In this document: one piece after another, positions 39,836 to 43,831 of the stretch
How the letters are laid out: the number at the start of each line of letters is the position of its first letter
How positions within the stretch are numbered: position 1 is the stretch's first letter
Assembly: GCA_050734185.1 (NCBI GenBank)
Contig: JBOHUE010000137.1
Location: forward strand, 1-43,831
Direction of reading: 5' to 3'
DNA from: JAFALX01 sp050734185
Lineage (GTDB): Bacteria > Chloroflexota > Dormibacteria > Aeolococcales > Aeolococcaceae
DNA length: 43,831 nt
Translations under genes and position numbers: made by a program
The notes under the pieces: generated by a model
Databases searched by the model: none
Seen by the model: only the letters and a program-made list of their open reading frames with translations
Told to the model about the DNA's origin: nothing

Positions 39836-42067
39836 ATGAGGCGATGGGGCGTGTTCGTGTACCACCATCGCCGCCTGGTTGTCGGCCTGTCGCTGGTCGT
39901 GTTCGTCCTTTCCGTCGTCGCCATGCTCAACGGCGGGCAGTTGAAGAACGCGAGCGGTTTCGATGGAGACTCGGTACGCGCGGCGAAGCTCGAGTCGCAG
40001 CAGCTGCCATCCGCAAACGGGACGTCGTTCCTCATCCTGTTCACCGGCGACCACACGACGTACCAAGAGCCGAGCTTTCAGCGCGGCGTCGAGGATGCGC
40101 TCGCTCGACTCGGGAGCGACAATCGGGTCACCGGCATCGTGACGCCATACAACGCGGCGCCTGAACAGGCCCCGGCGATGGTGTCGCGCGACCATCACAG
40201 CGTCTTCGCTGTGGTGAACCTCTCGATCGACTTCGCATCGGCGCGTCAGCAATATCCGCACCTGCGTGCCGAGGTGCAGTCATCGACGCTGCGGATCTCC
40301 ACCGAGGGTGATGTCCCGCTGTCGTCGGATTTCGACACGATCCTCGGGTCCGACCTGAGTCGCTCTGAAGTCGTGTCGCTGCCGCTGGCGCTGATCTTCC
40401 TCGTGATCGTGTTCGGCACCGGCGTGGGGGCGCTGCTCTGTCTCGGCGTCGGCGTGTTCGCAGTCATCGGCGGCATCGGGGCCACGTCGCTGATGGCGCA
40501 CGGGTTCGACGTCTCGCAGTACGCCGTCAACGTGGTCACGCTGGTCGGTCTCGGCATCGCCATCGACTACTCGCTCTTCATCGTCACGCGATTTCGCGAG
40601 GAGCTGGCCCGCGACGGCGACGGCGCGCGTGCGCTCGGCGTGACCATGGCCACGGCGGGACGCGCCATCGCGTTCAGTGGGATCACCGTCGCGCTCGGCC
40701 TCGCGGGTCTGCTGTTCTTCACGGGGACGTCGCTCGTGTCGATGGGCGCGGCCGGCGCCAGCGTCGTCGCCATCTCTGTCCTGTACGCGCTGACGCTGCT
40801 GCCGGCGCTGCTCGCGATGCTCGGGCCTCGGGTCAACCGGCTGCGCGTGCCAGTCATGCAGCCGCGGCCGTTTGGCCAGGGCCTGTGGCACCGCATCGCG
40901 ACATGGGTGATGCGCCGGCCGTGGCTCGTGCTGATCCCCACCGCCGCGGTGCTGCTGGCGGCAGGCGCACCGTTTCTCGGCATCCACCTGGCCACCACCG
41001 ACGTGGGCCAGCTGCCCACCACCGCCGAGTCGCGCGAGGGCTCGGAGCTCCTGCAGGCGCAGTTCCCCCAGGCGGGCCAGAACACCGTCGAGGTGGTGCT
41101 GCAGTTCGCGAATGGTTCGCCTCTCGACCCGCAGAACGTGGCCACGGCATACGCGTTCAGCCGCCGGCTGCAGCAGACGCCCGGGATCGTTTCTGTCAAG
41201 AGCTACGTCAACGTGGACCCAGCCCTGAGCCTGCCCGCGTACCAGGTGCTGTACGCACAGCCCCGCAACACGCTGCCCCCCGACACGCAACAGCTGGTGC
41301 ACCAGTCGATCGGCTCCAGCATCGCGGTGCTCGACGCCAACACCCCGTACCTCACGACCAGCGATCAGGCGCACGAGCTGGTGCGCAGCATCCGTGCGCA
41401 CGACGCGACCACGGGCGCGACTGTTCTGGTGACCGGCAACACGGCGTTCGACACCGACTTCGTCAGCTACATGGTGGGCCGTATCCCCGTCGTCATCGTG
41501 TTCGTCGTGGTGGCGACGCTGGCCGTGCTCTTGCTCCTGCTGCGCTCTGTCGTGCTGCCGCTGAAGGCCGTGTTGATGAACGCGCTCTCGCTCAGCGCGG
41601 CGTTCGGCGCGCTGGTCTGGATCTTCCAGGACGGGAACCTCTCCGGCGTGCTTGGTTTCAGCGCGGGACCGATCGACCCCACGATCCCGGTGTTGCTGTT
41701 CTGCATCATCTTTGGGCTCTCCATGGACTACGAGGTCTTTCTACTCACGCGGATGCAGGAAGAGTGGCGGCGCACGCACGACAATCGCGTGGCCGTCGCG
41801 AGCGGACTCGAACGGAGCGGCCGTCTCGTCACGGGCGCCGCGCTCATCATGGCAAGCGTCTTCCTCGCCTTTGCGCTCGCGAGCGTCGTGACCATCAAGT
41901 CGCTGGGCCTGGGCATGGCGATCGCGGTTGTCGCGGACGCCACACTAGTGCGCGCGCTCGTTGTGCCGGCGCTGATGCGCCTCCTCGGGCCGGCCAACTG
42001 GTGGGCGCCGCGCTGGTTGCTCCGCGGCCTTCCGCCCGCGGAGGAGGAGCCCGCCGCCGCGGCGTGA
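39836..42067 (+). CDS. MMPL/RND-family membrane exporter
   Basis: A 743-residue membrane protein with 11-12 helices in two related halves, like mycobacterial MmpL proteins that export lipids or siderophores with proton motive force. TM1 is near residues 15-33; a large extracellular loop (35-175) follows; TM2-6 contain LVGLGIAIDYSLFIVTRFRE with the proton-relay Asp-Tyr pair. The second half has a loop at about 390-540 and FGLSMDYEVFLLTRMQEEWR with the matching Asp-Tyr pair. No C-terminal D2 extension is present. Start ATG 39836 is favoured by TATACT six bases upstream. It lies 42 bases after hemH but seems to have its own promoter. Confidence 0.9.
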   Translation: MRRWGVFVYHHRRLVVGLSLVVFVLSVVAMLNGGQLKNASGFDGDSVRAAKLESQQLPSANGTSFLILFTGDHTTYQEPSFQRGVEDALARLGSDNRVTGIVTPYNAAPEQAPAMVSRDHHSVFAVVNLSIDFASARQQYPHLRAEVQSSTLRISTEGDVPLSSDFDTILGSDLSRSEVVSLPLALIFLVIVFGTGVGALLCLGVGVFAVIGGIGATSLMAHGFDVSQYAVNVVTLVGLGIAIDYSLFIVTRFREELARDGDGARALGVTMATAGRAIAFSGITVALGLAGLLFFTGTSLVSMGAAGASVVAISVLYALTLLPALLAMLGPRVNRLRVPVMQPRPFGQGLWHRIATWVMRRPWLVLIPTAAVLLAAGAPFLGIHLATTDVGQLPTTAESREGSELLQAQFPQAGQNTVEVVLQFANGSPLDPQNVATAYAFSRRLQQTPGIVSVKSYVNVDPALSLPAYQVLYAQPRNTLPPDTQQLVHQSIGSSIAVLDANTPYLTTSDQAHELVRSIRAHDATTGATVLVTGNTAFDTDFVSYMVGRIPVVIVFVVVATLAVLLLLLRSVVLPLKAVLMNALSLSAAFGALVWIFQDGNLSGVLGFSAGPIDPTIPVLLFCIIFGLSMDYEVFLLTRMQEEWRRTHDNRVAVASGLERSGRLVTGAALIMASVFLAFALASVVTIKSLGLGMAIAVVADATLVRALVVPALMRLLGPANWWAPRWLLRGLPPAEEEPAAAA

Positions 42068-42079
42068 AGCCCAGCGCAG

Positions 42080-42100
42080 TTGTGCGACGCCGGCGCACAA
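42080..42100. repeat. Perfect inverted repeat upstream of the PAQR gene
   Basis: TTGTGCG (42080-42086) and CGCACAA (42094-42100) flank a seven-base spacer, 12 bases after the MMPL stop and eight bases before the GTG start of the PAQR gene. It may be an operator, with CACAAT (42096-42101) as a -10 box inside one arm, or a hairpin ending the MMPL transcript. Confidence 0.4.
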
Positions 42101-42108
42101 TCGACAGC

Positions 42109-42768
42109 GTGGCGAGCTCCTCGCTGGACCGACCGATGCTGCGCGGATGGTCCCACCTCATTGCCGTCGTTCCCGCGACGGTGGCCGCCACGCTGCTGGT
42201 GCTCAGCGGCCCTCGCGACGCCGCGCAGCGGGCGGCGCTGGCCGTCTATGGAGCAGCGCTGATCCTGCTCTTCGCCGTGAGCGCGCTCTACCACCGCGGC
42301 CCGTGGACTCCGCGCGTGCGTGCGATGTGGCGCCGCGCCGACCAGGCCACGATCTTTCTCATGATCGCCGCGACGTACACCGGCGCCGGCGTCATCGTCC
42401 TGGACGGCGGCACGCGCATCGCCGTCCTCGCTGCCGTATGGACCGCGGCAATCGCCGGCATTGTGCTCAGCGTGCTACCGATCCGCATCCCGCGAGCCGT
42501 CACGGTGCTGCTATATCTGGGCACCGGATGGATCGCCGTCGCAGCGCTGCCAGTGTTCGTTCAGCGTCTCAGCACGACCGCGCTGGCGCTGCTGCTGTCG
42601 GGCGGAGCGCTGTACACGATCGGTGCGCTCACCTACGCGCTGCGCAGGCCGCGACTCTGGCCGCGCGTCTTCGGCTATCACGAGGTCTTCCACCTGCTCG
42701 TGATCGCTGCGAGCGCGCTGTTCTACCTGTTCGTCGCGCTCGTTGCCAGTTCGCACGCGCGCACCTGA
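42109..42768 (+). CDS. Hemolysin III / PAQR-family membrane protein
   Basis: A protein of about 219 residues with seven hydrophobic segments. The N-terminal LRGWSHLIAVVPATVAATLL, the SALYHRGPWTPRVRAMWRRA segment with the conserved His in ALYH, DQATIFLMIAATYTGAGVIV, and the C-terminal FGYHEVFHLLVIAASALFYL with HExxH-like histidines are the PAQR/hemolysin III signatures. The Ser-His-Asp-His pattern is thought to bind zinc for amide hydrolysis in eukaryotic relatives; the bacterial role is unclear. The start may be GTG 42109 or ATG 42136. The upstream sequence carries an inverted repeat. Confidence 0.87.
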   Translation: MASSSLDRPMLRGWSHLIAVVPATVAATLLVLSGPRDAAQRAALAVYGAALILLFAVSALYHRGPWTPRVRAMWRRADQATIFLMIAATYTGAGVIVLDGGTRIAVLAAVWTAAIAGIVLSVLPIRIPRAVTVLLYLGTGWIAVAALPVFVQRLSTTALALLLSGGALYTIGALTYALRRPRLWPRVFGYHEVFHLLVIAASALFYLFVALVASSHART

Positions 42769-42794
42769 TATCCCGGCGCAAACGGAGGCGATGA

Positions 42795-43451
42795 ATGACT
42801 GACGCGTGGGTCGAGGTCGACGACTATCTCGGTGGGCTGTTTCCCGACGACGACGTCTTGAAGGCCGCGGTCGACCGTGGGAAGGCCGAAGGGCTACCCG
42901 AGATCGCCGTCTCGCCGATGCAGGGGCGGTTGCTCCATCTCATAGCGCGCAGCATGAGCGCGCGCGCGATCCTCGAGGTGGGCACGCTCGCCGGGTACAG
43001 CGCCATCTGGCTCGGCCGAGCCCTGCCGCCCGCCGGACGCATGATCACGCTCGAGGTCGACGCGCATCACGCCGATGTCGCGCGCGCCAACCTCGACTCC
43101 GCCGGCCTGAAGAACGTCGAGGTGCGCCTGGGGTCGGCGCGCACGACGATGCCGCAGCTGATCGCCGAGTCGGCGGGACCGTTCGACGTCATCTTCATCG
43201 ACGCCGACAAGGTCGGGTATCCCGACTACTGGCGCTGGTCGCTCGAGCTGTCTCGCCCGGGCACGATGATCATCGCGGACAACGTCGTGCGCCACGCCGC
43301 GATTCTCGACACGCGCACCACCGACGCCACGAACAGTGCGATGCGCGAGTTCAACGCGATGGTCGCCGCCGAGCCGCGAGTCGAAGCGACCATCGTTCAG
43401 GTGGTCGGCGTCAAAGGACACGACGGGCTCGCGTTCGCCGTCGTCCGTTAG
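42795..43451 (+). CDS. O-methyltransferase, catechol/caffeoyl-CoA type
   Basis: A 218-residue SAM-dependent methyltransferase of the Methyltransf_3 group. SAM motif I is ILEVGTLAGYSAIWLGRALP near residue 58, followed by the acidic LEVDAHHADVARANL; the metal-binding and substrate motif is FDVIFIDADKVGYPDYW near 133, with ADNVV later. These enzymes methylate catechol-like phenols with a divalent metal. The substrate is not predictable. ATG 42795 follows GGAGGCGATGA, a strong ribosome site. It lies 26 bases after the PAQR gene and is probably co-transcribed. Confidence 0.92.
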   Translation: MTDAWVEVDDYLGGLFPDDDVLKAAVDRGKAEGLPEIAVSPMQGRLLHLIARSMSARAILEVGTLAGYSAIWLGRALPPAGRMITLEVDAHHADVARANLDSAGLKNVEVRLGSARTTMPQLIAESAGPFDVIFIDADKVGYPDYWRWSLELSRPGTMIIADNVVRHAAILDTRTTDATNSAMREFNAMVAAEPRVEATIVQVVGVKGHDGLAFAVVR

Positions 43452-43487
43452 CGCCGAATCACGGGCAGCCGCGCCGGTCTTCGCCAC

Positions 43488-43508
43488 GAGGCGCGAGGTA
43501 TGCGCCTC
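43488..43508. terminator. Hairpin between convergent genes at the right end
   Basis: GAGGCGC (43488-43494) and GCGCCTC (43502-43508) form a 7-base-pair stem with a 7-base loop, between the stops of the O-methyltransferase and HNH genes. No T-run follows. A termination role is inferred from position. Confidence 0.4.
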
Positions 43509-43524
43509 CACTTCGGTCAGCGTT

Positions 43525-43831
43525 TCAGGGCGACGGCGAGTCCGATGTGGCTGGAGTCCGCCCGTGCGCCAGATCCCAGTACCGCTTTGTCGGGCTGGGC
43601 CCGTCGTCCTCGTCGCCGGCGCTCCATGGTCGTGGCCACTCCGCGCGCGGTGCGCCCAGCAGCGGCGGCAGGGCCAGCATGCGGTCGTCCTCGGCGCGCA
43701 CCAGGCGCCACCCGTGCTCGTGCACCTTCTCGTGGTGCTTGTGGCAGATACTGACGAGGTTGGCCACATCTGTCGTGCCACCCTCCCCTGCCCAGTGCCG
43801 GAGGTGATGCGCGGCGGTCCACGACGACGGG
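43525..43831 (-). CDS. HNH endonuclease domain protein (partial, 5' end off window)
   Basis: The C-terminal 101 codons of a gene entering from the right edge. The minus-strand translation contains HHLRHWAGEGGTTDVANLV and then SICHKHHEKVHEHGWRL, which is the HNH layout: a His pair, an Asn in DVANLV and a CxxHH. This is typical of the actinobacterial DUF222/13E12-type HNH family, and the N-terminal DUF222 part would lie outside the window. The internal GTG 43767 is inside the HNH domain and is not a real start. The tail after the HNH motif is acidic and proline-rich. Function of the family is unknown, possibly DNA cleavage or mobility. Confidence 0.82.
   Translation of the reverse strand, partial: PSSWTAAHHLRHWAGEGGTTDVANLVSICHKHHEKVHEHGWRLVRAEDDRMLALPPLLGAPRAEWPRPWSAGDEDDGPSPTKRYWDLAHGRTPATSDSPSP

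Noticed and set aside
1..43831. CRISPR arrays, transposons, prophage genes or a defence island
   Set aside because: No regularly spaced repeats, transposase, integrase or phage structural motifs were seen; the HNH fragment at the right end is of a widespread actinobacterial type.

Overview
The window is a high-GC, densely packed bacterial chromosome segment with about 40 protein genes, one tRNA gene, and no rRNA, transposase, integrase or CRISPR array. Several traits suggest a soil-type actinobacterium or a neighbouring high-GC phylum such as Dormibacterota or Chloroflexota. These are an inositol-phosphatase-type HisN, a ferrochelatase of Bacillus-like type, MMPL and FtsX exporters, a secreted glycosidase-like protein of actinobacterial style, and many starts that look leaderless behind a TAnnnT box. 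The short HisG plus HisZ pair argues against a typical Streptomyces or Mycobacterium, whose HisG is long and works without HisZ. The phylum is inference; no rRNA is present to settle it.

Left part (1-13,500). A minus-strand histidine operon reads class V aminotransferase, CMD-family protein, hisC, hisN, hisZ, hisG, with 4-base overlaps or very short gaps; hisG runs off the left edge. Divergent from it are YceI and a TMEM175-type channel. Then come a minus-strand trio (phytoene-desaturase-like FAD enzyme, zinc alcohol dehydrogenase, Lon protease), a plus-strand metallo-beta-lactamase-fold protein, and a convergent membrane-anchored HtrA-type protease.

Middle part (13,500-27,500). This carries a glycerophosphodiesterase-like protein, MscL with a zinc-ribbon tail, a roughly 325-base gene-free leader with strong RNA-folding signals, a secreted glycosidase-like protein, a 38-residue membrane protein, an MFS exporter, a GT4 glycosyltransferase fused to a HAD phosphatase, a secreted BNR/sialidase-like protein, a 1-Cys peroxiredoxin divergent from a deiodinase-like redoxin, a quinone-reductase-like dehydrogenase, an ABCG-type transporter and a lipoprotein.

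Right part (27,500-43,831). A large LuxR-type ATPase regulator precedes a DUF4386 membrane protein whose upstream DNA holds a phased direct repeat. Next are an unrecognised protein, tRNA-Gly(CCC) with a lower-GC open-frame remnant at its 3' end, and an acyl-CoA synthetase. A plus-strand group follows: stand-alone RAM domain, ABC ATPase, FtsX permease, hemE, hemH, MMPL exporter, PAQR/hemolysin III protein and O-methyltransferase. An HNH endonuclease gene runs off the right edge.

Most genes are ordinary housekeeping or envelope functions. The items most worth following are the structured leader at about 15,011-15,240, the GT4-HAD fusion, the deiodinase-like protein, the missing start codon of the FAD enzyme, the recurrent leaderless starts, and the CTACGT repeat upstream of the DUF4386 gene.
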